From Ruegeria atlantica (lineage in GTDB: Bacteria > Pseudomonadota > Alphaproteobacteria > Rhodobacterales > Rhodobacteraceae), in the NCBI RefSeq assembly GCF_001458195.1, contig NZ_CYPU01000007.1, forward strand, positions 102,040 to 166,039: a stretch of DNA of 64,000 nucleotides, written 5' to 3'. This document shows, piece after piece, positions 50,730 through 60,171 of the stretch. The notes under the pieces are model-generated. The model was not told where the DNA came from. It searched no databases and saw nothing but the letters and a program-made list of their open reading frames with translations. The first letter of the stretch is position 1, and every line of letters begins with the position of its first letter. A program made the translations under genes and the position numbers.

Positions 50730-51797
50730 ATGATCGCTTTCCTGATCATTGGCGGGGGCATCGCCGGGTTAAGCGCAGGCGCGCGTCTGTCCGAACATGG
50801 ACATGTCGTCGTACTCGAAGGCGAAGACGCGCTGGGATATCACACCTCTGGCCGGTCGGCGGCGTTGTTCGAAAAGGGGTATGGACCGCCTTCCGTGAAG
50901 ACCCTGAATGCAGCGAGCGAAGCTTATCTGAGATCGAACGGCTATCTGTCGCCACGCGGGTTGATGCTGATCGCCGGGCATGATCAACGAGACGCGTTTC
51001 TGCAGGATCAGGCTGACCTTCGTCTGTCAGAAATCTCGGTTGAGGAGGCCATTTTGCGGGTTCCGATACTGAACCCACAGACTGTTGGGTTTGCTGCCGC
51101 CAGCAGCGTTGCTTTTGACATTGATACCGACCGGATGATGCAAGATTTCGCACGTGTAATCCGGGCCAACGACGGCTTGGTTCTGACCCGTCAGAAGGTC
51201 AAAAGCATCACCAAAGTTGGGCACTGGTTTGTTGAGGCGGCAGAACCTTTCGAGGCTAAGGCCCTTGTGAATGCCGCAGGCGCGTGGGTGGATGAGATCG
51301 CCATGATGGCCGGCGTTACACCGATCGGCATTGAACCGCGCCGACGATCAGTGGCCCGTGTTCCCGCCCCTGCCGGTCATGACGTGACCGGTTGGCCTTT
51401 GATGTTGGGCGCTGGCGAAGGCTGGTATGCGAAACCGGATGCCGGAAAGCTGATCGTTTCCCCTTGCGAGGCTGATCCGACCTTTCCCCATGATGCCTAT
51501 GCGGACGACATGGTGTTGGCCGAGGGTCTGGCGCGGTACGAAGCGATGGTGACCGAGCCGGTCACAAGGGTCGAGGCGAACTGGGCTGGGCTTCGCAGCT
51601 TTGCGCCGGATGGTACGCTGGTCTTAGGCCCCGACCCCGCCGAACCCACGTTTATCTGGTCGGCTGCGCAAGGCGGTTATGGCTTTCAAACGGCACCGGC
51701 GGCCTCACAGCTGGTGGCAGATTTGACGACTGGTGCTCGTTCAGAATTGGAGGCGGCGAGCGTTTCCACCCTAAGGCCAGAAAGGTTACGTGGATGA
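50730..51797 (+). CDS. FAD-dependent oxidoreductase (DadA/DAO family)
   Basis: A 355-residue flavoprotein of the D-amino-acid oxidase fold. The N-terminal FAD motif is FLIIGGGIAGLSAGARLSEH and the next family segment LGYHTSGRSAALFEKGYG. The C-terminal part has WAGLRSFAPDGTLVLGPDPA and WSAAQGGYGFQTAPAASQLV. The substrate is probably an amine or D-amino acid but cannot be told. Its stop overlaps the DUF938 start by four bases. Confidence 0.88.
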   Translation: MIAFLIIGGGIAGLSAGARLSEHGHVVVLEGEDALGYHTSGRSAALFEKGYGPPSVKTLNAASEAYLRSNGYLSPRGLMLIAGHDQRDAFLQDQADLRLSEISVEEAILRVPILNPQTVGFAAASSVAFDIDTDRMMQDFARVIRANDGLVLTRQKVKSITKVGHWFVEAAEPFEAKALVNAAGAWVDEIAMMAGVTPIGIEPRRRSVARVPAPAGHDVTGWPLMLGAGEGWYAKPDAGKLIVSPCEADPTFPHDAYADDMVLAEGLARYEAMVTEPVTRVEANWAGLRSFAPDGTLVLGPDPAEPTFIWSAAQGGYGFQTAPAASQLVADLTTGARSELEAASVSTLRPERLRG

Positions 51798-52447
51798 CGA
51801 AACGCAAACTTCCCGCAAATGCCAGCGTGGCGACGGTATCCGATGGGCAAAAATTGGTCGCTCCGGCGGCCAGCAGGAATGCCGACGCGCTGTGTGATTT
51901 GCTGGCTCAGTTCGCCCCTGCGTCCGGTCGCGCGCTGGAACTGGCCAGTGGTACAGGGCAGCACGTCGTGGCTTTTGCAAATCGACTGCCCGGTCTGGAT
52001 TGGCAACCCAGTGAGGTTGAACCTGAACGACGCGCTTCAATCGACGCATATGCCGAAGGCTTAGAAAACATAGCCCCTGCGATAGAACTTGATGCGGTCC
52101 AACCCGGTTGGCATACCGTTCACGGGGCAAATGACCTGATCCTCTTGATCAACTTGCTGCATCTGATCAGTTGGTCGGAGGTGGAAGCCTTGGTGACCGA
52201 GGCCGCGCTGGCTCTGAACCCGGGCGGTCGGCTAATCCTCTACGGGCCATTCATGCGCTCCGGCCAGTTGACCAGTACCGGAGACCAGAACTTTCATGCT
52301 GCGTTGAGCCAACAAGACCCGGACATCGGATACAAGGATGACGCCGACATTCTGGGCCTGCTGCGTCGAGTTCAACTGAGTTTAATCGGTGCTGTTGAAA
52401 TGCCGGCAAACAACCTGGCATTTGTCGCTGAAAGACCCGCAGTCTGA
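51794..52447 (+). CDS. DUF938 family SAM-dependent methyltransferase
   Basis: A 217-residue class I methyltransferase-like protein. Motif I is ALELASGTGQHVVAFANRLP near residues 49-68, motif II region LLINLLHLISW and motif III LNPGGRLILYGPFMRSG. The substrate is unknown. It is translationally coupled to the FAD oxidoreductase gene. Confidence 0.88.
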   Translation: MTKRKLPANASVATVSDGQKLVAPAASRNADALCDLLAQFAPASGRALELASGTGQHVVAFANRLPGLDWQPSEVEPERRASIDAYAEGLENIAPAIELDAVQPGWHTVHGANDLILLINLLHLISWSEVEALVTEAALALNPGGRLILYGPFMRSGQLTSTGDQNFHAALSQQDPDIGYKDDADILGLLRRVQLSLIGAVEMPANNLAFVAERPAV

Positions 52448-52515
52448 TCAAGATCAAAGTCAGGCAGCTTTCACGAACATATTCACAAGGTGATATGTTT
52501 AAAGGAAGCCCACAA

Positions 52516-52851
52516 ATGAATTGGCAAGACAAGCTCTCGGATACGCGCAACAATCTGCGCAACCTCAACGCTGCAATCCCTGATACCGCCCGTGCCTTCG
52601 GTGCGCTGGGAAAAACCGTCAAAGAAGGCGGTTCGCTGGATTACAAAACCAAAGAGCTGATCGCTTTGGGTATGTCCATCGCTGCCCGCTGCGAACCTTG
52701 CATAACTCTACACACCGAAGCCTTGCTCAATGCCGGAGCAAGCCGCGAAGAAGTGTCAGACGTTCTGGCCATGGCCATTCAAATGGGCGGAGGACCGTCG
52801 ATGATGTATGCCGCCAAGGCGTTGGAATGCTTTGACGAGCTTTCAGTATGA
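52516..52851 (+). CDS. carboxymuconolactone decarboxylase / AhpD-like protein
   Basis: A 111-residue all-helical protein with the AhpD-type CxxC and His motif CEPCITLHTEALLNAGAS near residues 60-77, and DVLAMAIQMGGGPSMMYAAK. Family members are peroxidase-reducing thiol proteins or decarboxylases; the CxxC suggests redox activity. ATG 52516 with AAGGAA upstream is preferred to 52495. A bidirectional terminator follows. Confidence 0.88.
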   Translation: MNWQDKLSDTRNNLRNLNAAIPDTARAFGALGKTVKEGGSLDYKTKELIALGMSIAARCEPCITLHTEALLNAGASREEVSDVLAMAIQMGGGPSMMYAAKALECFDELSV

Positions 52852-52853
52852 AA

Positions 52854-52881
52854 AAAGGCCCCGGAGATCTCCGGGGCCTTT
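52854..52881. terminator. bidirectional terminator between AhpD-like and dimethylglycine dehydrogenase-like genes
   Basis: A perfect 14-bp inverted repeat (AAAGGCCCCGGAGA and TCTCCGGGGCCTTT) sits between two convergent genes, with A-runs on one side and T-runs on the other. Confidence 0.92.
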
Positions 52882-52887
52882 GCTTAG

Positions 52888-55395
52888 TCAGCCGTCCTTG
52901 CGGATGGTTTCGTTTTTCGGATCATAGGGGCTGTCGCAGGTGACAACCGCATCCCACAGTTTGTCCTGAAGCTTGACCTTCAGCTTGGTGCCTTCGACCA
53001 CCAGATCGGGCTTCACATAGCCCATGCCGATGGACTTCTCGAAGGCCACCGAATAACCGCCCGAGGTCAGACGACCGACGCGTTCACCTTCCGGCGTATA
53101 CAGCACTTCACGGCCCCACGGATCAGCATCCTCCGGTCCGTCGATCAGCAGGGTGCAGCATTTCACGCGTACGCCAGTCTCTTCCAGCTTGGCCTTGCCA
53201 TAGAAGTCTTTGGACAGATCGAAAAAGCGCGGCAGGTCGGCTTCCAGCGGGGTCGCGTCGCGGCCCAGCTCAGTGCCGAAGGCGCGATAGGATTTCTCCT
53301 GACGCAGCCAGTTCTGGGCGCGGGCCCCGACCAGCTTCATGCCATGCTTCTCACCGGCTTTTTCCAGCAGGTCGAACAGGTAGTTCTGCATCTCAATCGG
53401 GTGGTGAAGTTCCCAACCCAGCTCACCGGTATAGGCCACGCGGATCGCGTTGACCGGGCACATGCCCAGTTCGATCTGACGGGCCGACAGCCATGGGAAG
53501 CGCTTGTTGGACAGTGCGGTTTCCGGATCGGCGTCTTTGATGACCTCTTTCAGAACGTCCCGCGATTTGGGTCCGGCGATGGCAAAAACGCCCCACTGAG
53601 TGGTCACATCCTGGATCTCGATGTAACCGAACTCCTCCATCTTGTCCTCAGCCGCCTTGCGCAGGTAATCGGCGTCGTACTCAGTCCAGGCACCGGCAGA
53701 GACGATGTAGTAGTTGTTCTCGCCGTTACGGACGATGGTGTATTCGGTGCGGGTGGTACCGTGCGAGGTCAGCGCGTAGGTCAGGTTGATACGACCGACC
53801 TTGGGCAGCTTGTTGCAGGTGAACCAATCCAGGAATTGGGTCGCACCGGGGCCTTTGACGACATGCTTTGTGAAGGCCGATGCGTCGATCAGGCCAACGC
53901 CTTCGCGGATCGCCTTTGCTTCGTCAACGGCATGCTGCCACCAGCCACCGCGGCGGAACGAGCGGGCATCATGGTCGAAGTTTTCGGGTGCATCCAGCGG
54001 ACCGAAATAGTTCGGACGCTCCCAGCCGTTAACCCAGCCAAACTGTGCGCCACGCGCTTTCTGACGGTCATAGGCCGGAACAGTCCGCAGCGGGCGGCAG
54101 GCAGCGCGTTCTTCATCGGGGTGGTGCAGGATATAGACGTGCTCATAGCACTCTTCATTCTTGCGTGCCGCAAACTCGGTGGTCATCCAGTTCGACGAGT
54201 AACGTTTGGGGTCCAGCGAAGCCATGTCGATCTCGGCTTCGCCGTCGACCATCATCTGCGCCAGATAATAGCCGGTGCCGCCTGCGGCGGTGATACCGAA
54301 CGAGAACCCCTCGGCCAGCCACATGTTGCGCAAGCCAGGCGCGGGACCAACCAGCGGGTTGCCGTCGGGCGTGTAGCAGATCGGGCCGTTGAAATCGTCT
54401 TTCAAGCCGGATTCGGCACAGGACGGCACGCGCTCGGCCATTGCCATATACTGGTCTGCAATCCGGTCGAGATCGAGCGGGAACAGATCAGCACGGAAGC
54501 TGTCCGGTACACCATGTTCGAACTGCGCCGGCGCGCCATGTTCATAGATGCCAAGAATCCATCCGCCGCGTTCCTCGCGTGCATAAGATTCGTTGTCGGC
54601 ATCACGGACAACTGGGTGTTCGGGGTTGCCCGCTTCACGCCATTTGACCAGCTCAGGGTCTTTGTCCATGACGATAAAGGTATGCTCGACCGGGATCGCG
54701 GGCATCTTGATGCCCAGCATCTTGGCCGTGCGCTGCGCGTGGTTGCCCGATGCGGTCACGACATGCTCGGCGGTAATCACAACTTGCTCGTCAGACGGGA
54801 TGAGGTTACCGCCCTTCTCGACCATTTTGGTGCAGGTGACTTCCCAGTGAGTGCCGTTCCAATGGAAGGCATCGGCCTGCATTTTGCGCACGATGTCGAC
54901 ACCGCGCTGACGGGCGCCCTTGGCCATCGCCTGCGTTACGTCAGCAGGGTTAATATAACCGTCTTCGGTGTGATAGATCGCGCCCTTCAGATCTGAAGTC
55001 TCGATTAGTGGCCAGCGTTCCTTGATTTGATCAGGGCTCAGCCATTCATATGCGACATCACAAGTCTCAGCCGTCGACGCATAGAGCATGTATTCATCCA
55101 TGCGCTCTTGCGTCTGTGCCATGCGCAGATTGCCAACTACGGCAAAGCCCGCGTTCAAACCGGTTTCTTCCTCAAGCTGCTTGTAGAAGTCGACCGAGTA
55201 CTTGTGGATGTGTGTCGTCGCATAGGACATGTTGAACAGCGGCAACAGCCCCGCTGCGTGCCATGTGGACCCTGAGGTCAGCTCATCCCGTTCGACTAGC
55301 ATCACATCGTCCCAGCCTGCCTTGGCCAGGTGATATGCAATCGAAGTGCCGACGGCACCGCCGCCAACAACCAGTGCTTTGACTTGGGTTTTCAT
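52888..55395 (-). CDS. dimethylglycine/sarcosine dehydrogenase-like flavoprotein with GcvT domain
   Basis: An 835-residue enzyme. The N-terminal DAO-type FAD domain begins ALVVGGGAVGTSIAYHLAKA; SGSTWHAAGL holds the His that in dimethylglycine dehydrogenases bonds covalently to FAD. From about residue 420, a GcvT-like folate domain follows (SAFTKHVVKGPGATQFLDWF, IAGPKSRDVLKEVIKD, AYTGELGWELHHPIEMQNYL), then the GcvT C-terminal barrel. It should demethylate dimethylglycine or a related methylated amine and pass the carbon to tetrahydrofolate. Start ATG 55395 follows GGGGAG; longer frames lack support. Confidence 0.9.
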   Translation of the reverse strand: MKTQVKALVVGGGAVGTSIAYHLAKAGWDDVMLVERDELTSGSTWHAAGLLPLFNMSYATTHIHKYSVDFYKQLEEETGLNAGFAVVGNLRMAQTQERMDEYMLYASTAETCDVAYEWLSPDQIKERWPLIETSDLKGAIYHTEDGYINPADVTQAMAKGARQRGVDIVRKMQADAFHWNGTHWEVTCTKMVEKGGNLIPSDEQVVITAEHVVTASGNHAQRTAKMLGIKMPAIPVEHTFIVMDKDPELVKWREAGNPEHPVVRDADNESYAREERGGWILGIYEHGAPAQFEHGVPDSFRADLFPLDLDRIADQYMAMAERVPSCAESGLKDDFNGPICYTPDGNPLVGPAPGLRNMWLAEGFSFGITAAGGTGYYLAQMMVDGEAEIDMASLDPKRYSSNWMTTEFAARKNEECYEHVYILHHPDEERAACRPLRTVPAYDRQKARGAQFGWVNGWERPNYFGPLDAPENFDHDARSFRRGGWWQHAVDEAKAIREGVGLIDASAFTKHVVKGPGATQFLDWFTCNKLPKVGRINLTYALTSHGTTRTEYTIVRNGENNYYIVSAGAWTEYDADYLRKAAEDKMEEFGYIEIQDVTTQWGVFAIAGPKSRDVLKEVIKDADPETALSNKRFPWLSARQIELGMCPVNAIRVAYTGELGWELHHPIEMQNYLFDLLEKAGEKHGMKLVGARAQNWLRQEKSYRAFGTELGRDATPLEADLPRFFDLSKDFYGKAKLEETGVRVKCCTLLIDGPEDADPWGREVLYTPEGERVGRLTSGGYSVAFEKSIGMGYVKPDLVVEGTKLKVKLQDKLWDAVVTCDSPYDPKNETIRKDG

Positions 55396-55532
55396 TACCG
55401 GGCGTCTCCCCTTGAATTCAGTTGACACCATATGGCGCATTTGAATGCCCCGGCGCGACATTCATCCGACCAGTGATATAAAGAAAACGACCCGTGCACG
55501 GCGCAGAGCGTCGATTTTTCGTGCGAAGGGTT

Positions 55533-56780
55533 TCAGTTGCCCCCGACAGAGCACCGTTTGCTGCTGCCCAACGTGGCACAGGATGACTTACCCAAACCGC
55601 CCTTCCTGACCTTGACCTCAGCCGATGGGGCAACCTGAGGTTCGGGCTCATCCGCGTTCGCGTTGGCGTGGGCCACTTTGCCCATCAATCCCTTAACGAA
55701 CCCGCCAATACCACCTGTGCTGGCCACTTCGGTTTCCACCTCGCTCAACGCGGAGGCAAGCAGCAGGTTCTGTGTGCGAATGTAAGATAGCTGCGACAGT
55801 TCCTGATTTTCGAAGACTTCGCCGTTGGTGATGTCCATGACGCCCTCGGAATTAAAGCCCGAACTGCTTAGCGTGTTCGCTACCAAAGCGGCCGCATCCA
55901 GATTTTCCAGCTTTTCCTGACCCAACCTTAGCTGCGCGATTTGCATCGTTTCATAGAGATCGTGCATTTCATCCGCTATTTCGGGCTGCCGGATCAGGGG
56001 AACTTCGATTCCGTTGCCGACAACTAGGGCCGGATGCGGCAGCAATGCGTTCAGGCCTGCGTAATCGACGAGGCCAAGAAACTCTCGGATCGTCGCATCG
56101 CTGGCATCTGCGTGAAGGCGGATTACAACCTCTTGATCAAAACCGATACGCCCTGTGAACGCGCGATGGTTGGTCTTTTTGGTATCATCCAGCAGATTTC
56201 CGGTTGTTTCGATGAAAGCGACGCCGTCAATCACCGCATACCCTTGTTCGGCCTTCATCCCATCCAGAAACGCGTCTTGCGCACTCAGCGCCAATCCGGC
56301 CAAAGTGTTTCGTGCCGCTTGGGGTTTGAGGGTGATATCAAGCCAGATCAGTTCATCTTCTTTTGCGTAAACAGTGCCTGTCTCATCGAGCTTTCGAAGC
56401 GCACCGTCTTTACCGGCAGCGTTGAGCTGAAGCAATTCGGCGGGCCCGCTGATCGAACTGATAAGGGGTACTGGCCCAAATTCTGAAAGAACTCTGGAGA
56501 CTGCCTTGGCGTCGGGCTCGGTCAGGGCATATCGCGCCCACCCTTCTGGGGGGCTCGGAATAAAGGCTTTTGCACCGGCATCCCATAGCTTTTGACGTTC
56601 TCTCGCCGTTTGTTTCACTTCCCGCTCTTTTTGGCTTTGATCGAACCGGGCTGAGATGGTTTCAACATAACCGCTCAACGAAAGCGTATCGTCCGTTTTT
56701 TTGTCTTGCTGGAAGTAATCTAGCCCCGCAACGACCAGACCAACTATCAACGCAAACCCAATAAACCTTAGCGCGCCCAT
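55533..56780 (-). CDS. hypothetical membrane-anchored protein
   Basis: A 415-residue protein with one N-terminal helix (RFIGFALIVGLVVAGLDYFQ) and a large periplasmic region, partly helical (LSLSGYVETISARFDQSQKE). No family is recognised. The C-terminus carries a low-complexity acidic linker and a basic, Cys-containing tail (GLGKSSCATLGSSKRCSVGG). Those two Cys may form a disulfide or bind a partner. It is a single-gene unit between dimethylglycine dehydrogenase and the lactate dehydrogenase gene. Confidence 0.6.
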   Translation of the reverse strand: MGALRFIGFALIVGLVVAGLDYFQQDKKTDDTLSLSGYVETISARFDQSQKEREVKQTARERQKLWDAGAKAFIPSPPEGWARYALTEPDAKAVSRVLSEFGPVPLISSISGPAELLQLNAAGKDGALRKLDETGTVYAKEDELIWLDITLKPQAARNTLAGLALSAQDAFLDGMKAEQGYAVIDGVAFIETTGNLLDDTKKTNHRAFTGRIGFDQEVVIRLHADASDATIREFLGLVDYAGLNALLPHPALVVGNGIEVPLIRQPEIADEMHDLYETMQIAQLRLGQEKLENLDAAALVANTLSSSGFNSEGVMDITNGEVFENQELSQLSYIRTQNLLLASALSEVETEVASTGGIGGFVKGLMGKVAHANANADEPEPQVAPSAEVKVRKGGLGKSSCATLGSSKRCSVGGN

Positions 56781-56880
56781 TATGACCTCAAAATCAATTG
56801 CTGCTCATTTTCGCAATTGATAGCCGCAGAATTAGGCACCCTTGTGGCTCTGAGGGGGAATTCCCAAGGATGCGCCGTTT

Positions 56881-58287
56881 CTACGTGTTCGACAGGATCT
56901 TTCCGGGGTTCATGATGTTATCGGGGTCCAGTGCCTTTTTGATGGCAGTCATATACGTGACGGCTGGTCCAAGCTCTTTGACCAGGTAGGGCTGTTTGCC
57001 CTGTCCGATCCCATGTTCGCCCGTGCACGTGCCTTCCATCGAAATAGCCAGATCATTCAGCCAACCGACGAATTCGTCAGCTTTGCTGACTTCGTCCGCG
57101 TTTTCCATGTCGATCAGCAGCAAGGAATGAAAGTTGCCATCCCCGACATGCCCAACCACGGGGGCCATAAGTCCTAGCTCACGCGCTTTGTCCTGAGTCG
57201 CTTTGACGCACTCTGCCAAACGCGAGATCGGGACGCAGACATCAGTGGAAATTCCCCGCGCGCCCGGACGTAGCTGTAGGGAAGCCCAGTACATATCATG
57301 CCGGGCCTGCCAGAGTTTATTGCGTTCCTCAGTCGTTGAGGTCGCCGCGAAATCGGTGCCACCGAACTCTTCCGCGATCTGGTTGAAGGTTTCGGACTGC
57401 TCGACCGCACCGTTTTCCGACCCGTGGAACTCGAGCAAGAGCAATGGCGTTTCCGGCAGGCTCAGCCCGGAATAGGCGTTGGCGGCCTTGACCGACATCT
57501 CATCCAGCAGCTCAATCCGCGCCACTGGAACACCGTACTGGATCGTCATCATGACAGCCTGACAGGCCGCATCCACCGACGGAAATGAACAACGGGCCGA
57601 GGTGATCGCCTCGGGGATGCCCTGCAGGCGCAAGGTAAGTTCGGTGATGATGCCCAACGTCCCTTCGGCCCCGATCAGCAGTCGGGTCAGGTCATAACCC
57701 GCCGAGGATTTCTTGGCCCGGTGCCCGGTTCGGATGATCTGCCCATCCGGCATGACCGCCTCAAGACTAAGGACATTGTCCTTCATCGTGCCATAGCGCA
57801 CCGCGTTGGTCCCGGACGCCCGCGTCGCCGCCATTCCGCCCAATGAGGCATTGGCGCCAGGATCAATCGGAAAGAACAGGCCCTGATCCCGCAAATGGGT
57901 ATTCAGGTCTTCGCGCGTCACACCCGGCTGTACGACGCAATCCAGATCACCCGGGTTCACAGCCAGCACCTTATTCATCTGGGTCAGGTCAACCGAGATA
58001 CCACCAGCAGGGGCGTTCACGTGACCCTCCAACGATGTACCCGTACCAAATGCAATCACCGGTACCTTGTGCGTGGCGCAGGTTTTGACGATCTCGGAGA
58101 CCTCTTCCGTGGAATGCGGAAAAACCACAGCATCCGGGGATTGGTTTTCGATCCAAGTGGTCGTGTGACCATGTTGTTCGCGGATTGCCTGACCGGTTTG
58201 CAACCGGTCACCAAATTTCTGCTTCAGGATGCCGACAGCTGCCTCGATCCCCACTTCGTTTCGCGGCAAAGCAACTGCCTGCACCAT
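56881..58287 (-). CDS. FAD-binding D-lactate/glycolate dehydrogenase
   Basis: A 468-residue flavoprotein of the GlcD/Dld (VAO) family. The FAD-binding segment is FPHSTEEVSEIVKTCATHKV, VIAFGTGTSLEGHVNAPAGG and SVDLTQMNKVLAVN (about 55-115), with DPGANASLGGMAATRASGTN near 140. The C-terminal domain ends TGEHGIGQGKQPYLVKELGP, then MTAIKKALDPDNIMNPGKIL. It probably oxidises D-lactate or another 2-hydroxyacid and feeds electrons to the respiratory chain. It lies 24 bases after the gamma-glutamyltransferase gene and may be cotranscribed. Confidence 0.92.
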   Translation of the reverse strand: MVQAVALPRNEVGIEAAVGILKQKFGDRLQTGQAIREQHGHTTTWIENQSPDAVVFPHSTEEVSEIVKTCATHKVPVIAFGTGTSLEGHVNAPAGGISVDLTQMNKVLAVNPGDLDCVVQPGVTREDLNTHLRDQGLFFPIDPGANASLGGMAATRASGTNAVRYGTMKDNVLSLEAVMPDGQIIRTGHRAKKSSAGYDLTRLLIGAEGTLGIITELTLRLQGIPEAITSARCSFPSVDAACQAVMMTIQYGVPVARIELLDEMSVKAANAYSGLSLPETPLLLLEFHGSENGAVEQSETFNQIAEEFGGTDFAATSTTEERNKLWQARHDMYWASLQLRPGARGISTDVCVPISRLAECVKATQDKARELGLMAPVVGHVGDGNFHSLLLIDMENADEVSKADEFVGWLNDLAISMEGTCTGEHGIGQGKQPYLVKELGPAVTYMTAIKKALDPDNIMNPGKILSNT

Positions 58288-58311
58288 GGTCTTCCCCTTT
58301 GAAACGCCGGG

Positions 58312-60105
58312 CTATTCGCCCAGCGCAATACCTTCACGACGTGGATCGGCCCCGCCGACCAGCACATCCCCGATCTCAATCGCATGCAGGCCCGATGTCA
58401 GGTCGCGCGGGTTCACTTCAAAACCCAGCTCGATCAGCGGGTCCGAGAACCCTTCGGCGGCGGTTCCCACTTCGACATCATAAGTGCCAAAACGATTGAC
58501 GAGATGCGGCAGTGAAAGAGCTTGCTGCACATCCATGTCCCAATCCGCCCAGGCGATGATCGACTTGGCAACGTAGCCGATAATACGGCTACCGCCCGGC
58601 GATCCGATGGCCAAAACAGGCGCGCCGTCCTGCATCACAATTGTCGGGCTCATCGACGAACGTGGGCGTTTGCCCGGCTCCAACCGGTTGGCAATTGGAA
58701 CACCGTCACTGTGCGTTTTGAACGAGAAGTCCGTCAATTCGTTGTTTAGCAAAAACCCGTTTGTCATCAGCCGTGAACCGAATCCGTTCTCAATCGTCGT
58801 CGTCATTGACAGAACGTTTCCGTACTGATCAACGATCGAGATATGCGAGGTTGAGGGTAACTCGATCGAGACATCGTCGGCCCAATTCGACGCATGATCA
58901 AACTCGGGGTTACCCGGTGCGATCTCTGTCAGGGCGGCTTCTCCGCCTAGCAGAGCGCCACGGTCGGACAGATAAGATGGATCAACCAAGCCCTGCGTTG
59001 GCATGGGAACAAAATCATGATCGGCCATGTAGCGACCGCGGTCGGCAAAAGCCAGACGCGAGGCATCACCGATCAGGCGCCATGCATTGGTGTCTTCGGG
59101 GCCCATCGCAGCCAGATCATAGCCGTCCAGCATGCCCAGAATCTGACCAACGGTCAGCGCGCCTGACGATGGCGGGCCCATGCCGCAGACCTCATAGGCG
59201 CGATAGGTTGCGCACACTGGTTCACGCTCAATCACCTGATACAGCGCCAGATCAATTCCCGACAGAACGCCCGGGTTGCCTTCGGCGTTGCGTACGGTGC
59301 TGACGATGCCAGCGGCAATCTCACCACCGTAGAAACCGGCCGAGCCTTCCTCGGCCAAAATATGCAGAGTTTCGGCATAGGCCGGGTTGGTCAGGCGTTG
59401 CCCCTGCTCAAGCGGCTTACCGTAGGGTAGGAAATATTCTGCGGTTGCAGGAAAGCGCGACAGGCGTTCGGCATCCTTTTCGACCAGGCCAGCAAGGCGC
59501 GGAGATACCAGGAAGCCGTCGTTCGCCAACGCGATGCCATCGGCAAACAGGCTTGGCCAGGGACTGCGGCCCCAGCGCCGGTGCGCCTCTTCCAGCAAGG
59601 CCGGTGTCCCGGGTGTGCCCACCGACAATCCGCCGACAACCGCATCAAAGAACTTCAGCGGTTCGCCGTTTTCGTCATGGAACAGCCTGTGGTTCGCCTC
59701 AAGCGGGGCCGTTTCACGCCCGTCCAGTGTGGTCAGCTTGCCCGATGCGGCGTCAAACCAAACCAGAAATGCACCGCCACCAAGGCCCGACGATTGCGGT
59801 TCGACCAACCCCAGCACAACCTGAACGGCGACCATTGCATCAGCCGCCGACCCGCCAGCGCGCAAAACCTTTGCGCCTGCTTCAACCGCCAATGGATTCG
59901 CAGCAGCGACCATCCAGTTTTTAGATGTGACTGGCTGCCCTGCCATCTTGGCCTCAAGCGCAGCGATCACCTCTTCGGTCAGGCCTTGCACCTGCCCCTC
60001 GGACGCGCCTTCGGGCGCAACGGCATCCGCCGTCTCCTGAGCAGTCAATGGTCCTGCCAGCACCACCGCCGACAGCAACACTCCCGAAATCAGACTTCGT
60101 TTCAT
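58312..60105 (-). CDS. ggt: gamma-glutamyltransferase
   Basis: The 597-residue proenzyme is exported (signal peptide KRSLISGVLLSAVVLAGPLT) and self-cleaves into two subunits. The nucleophile Thr lies in LPSTSHISIVDQYGNVLSMT, followed by GFGSRLMTNGFLLNNELTDF and PRSSMSPTIVMQDGAPVLAI. It splits gamma-glutamyl bonds of periplasmic glutathione. It precedes the lactate dehydrogenase gene and is itself preceded by a hydroxyacid dehydrogenase gene 67 bases away, so a three-gene transcript is possible. Confidence 0.95.
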   Translation of the reverse strand: MKRSLISGVLLSAVVLAGPLTAQETADAVAPEGASEGQVQGLTEEVIAALEAKMAGQPVTSKNWMVAAANPLAVEAGAKVLRAGGSAADAMVAVQVVLGLVEPQSSGLGGGAFLVWFDAASGKLTTLDGRETAPLEANHRLFHDENGEPLKFFDAVVGGLSVGTPGTPALLEEAHRRWGRSPWPSLFADGIALANDGFLVSPRLAGLVEKDAERLSRFPATAEYFLPYGKPLEQGQRLTNPAYAETLHILAEEGSAGFYGGEIAAGIVSTVRNAEGNPGVLSGIDLALYQVIEREPVCATYRAYEVCGMGPPSSGALTVGQILGMLDGYDLAAMGPEDTNAWRLIGDASRLAFADRGRYMADHDFVPMPTQGLVDPSYLSDRGALLGGEAALTEIAPGNPEFDHASNWADDVSIELPSTSHISIVDQYGNVLSMTTTIENGFGSRLMTNGFLLNNELTDFSFKTHSDGVPIANRLEPGKRPRSSMSPTIVMQDGAPVLAIGSPGGSRIIGYVAKSIIAWADWDMDVQQALSLPHLVNRFGTYDVEVGTAAEGFSDPLIELGFEVNPRDLTSGLHAIEIGDVLVGGADPRREGIALGE

Positions 60106-60171
60106 CGTATCCTCCTGAAAATATGCGTGTGTAAATTGGCACCGCCCGCATCAAACACGGGAAACACCTGA

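Noticed and set aside
53344..54996. A 550-codon plus-strand frame
   Set aside because: It is antisense to the dimethylglycine dehydrogenase-like gene and has no protein signature.
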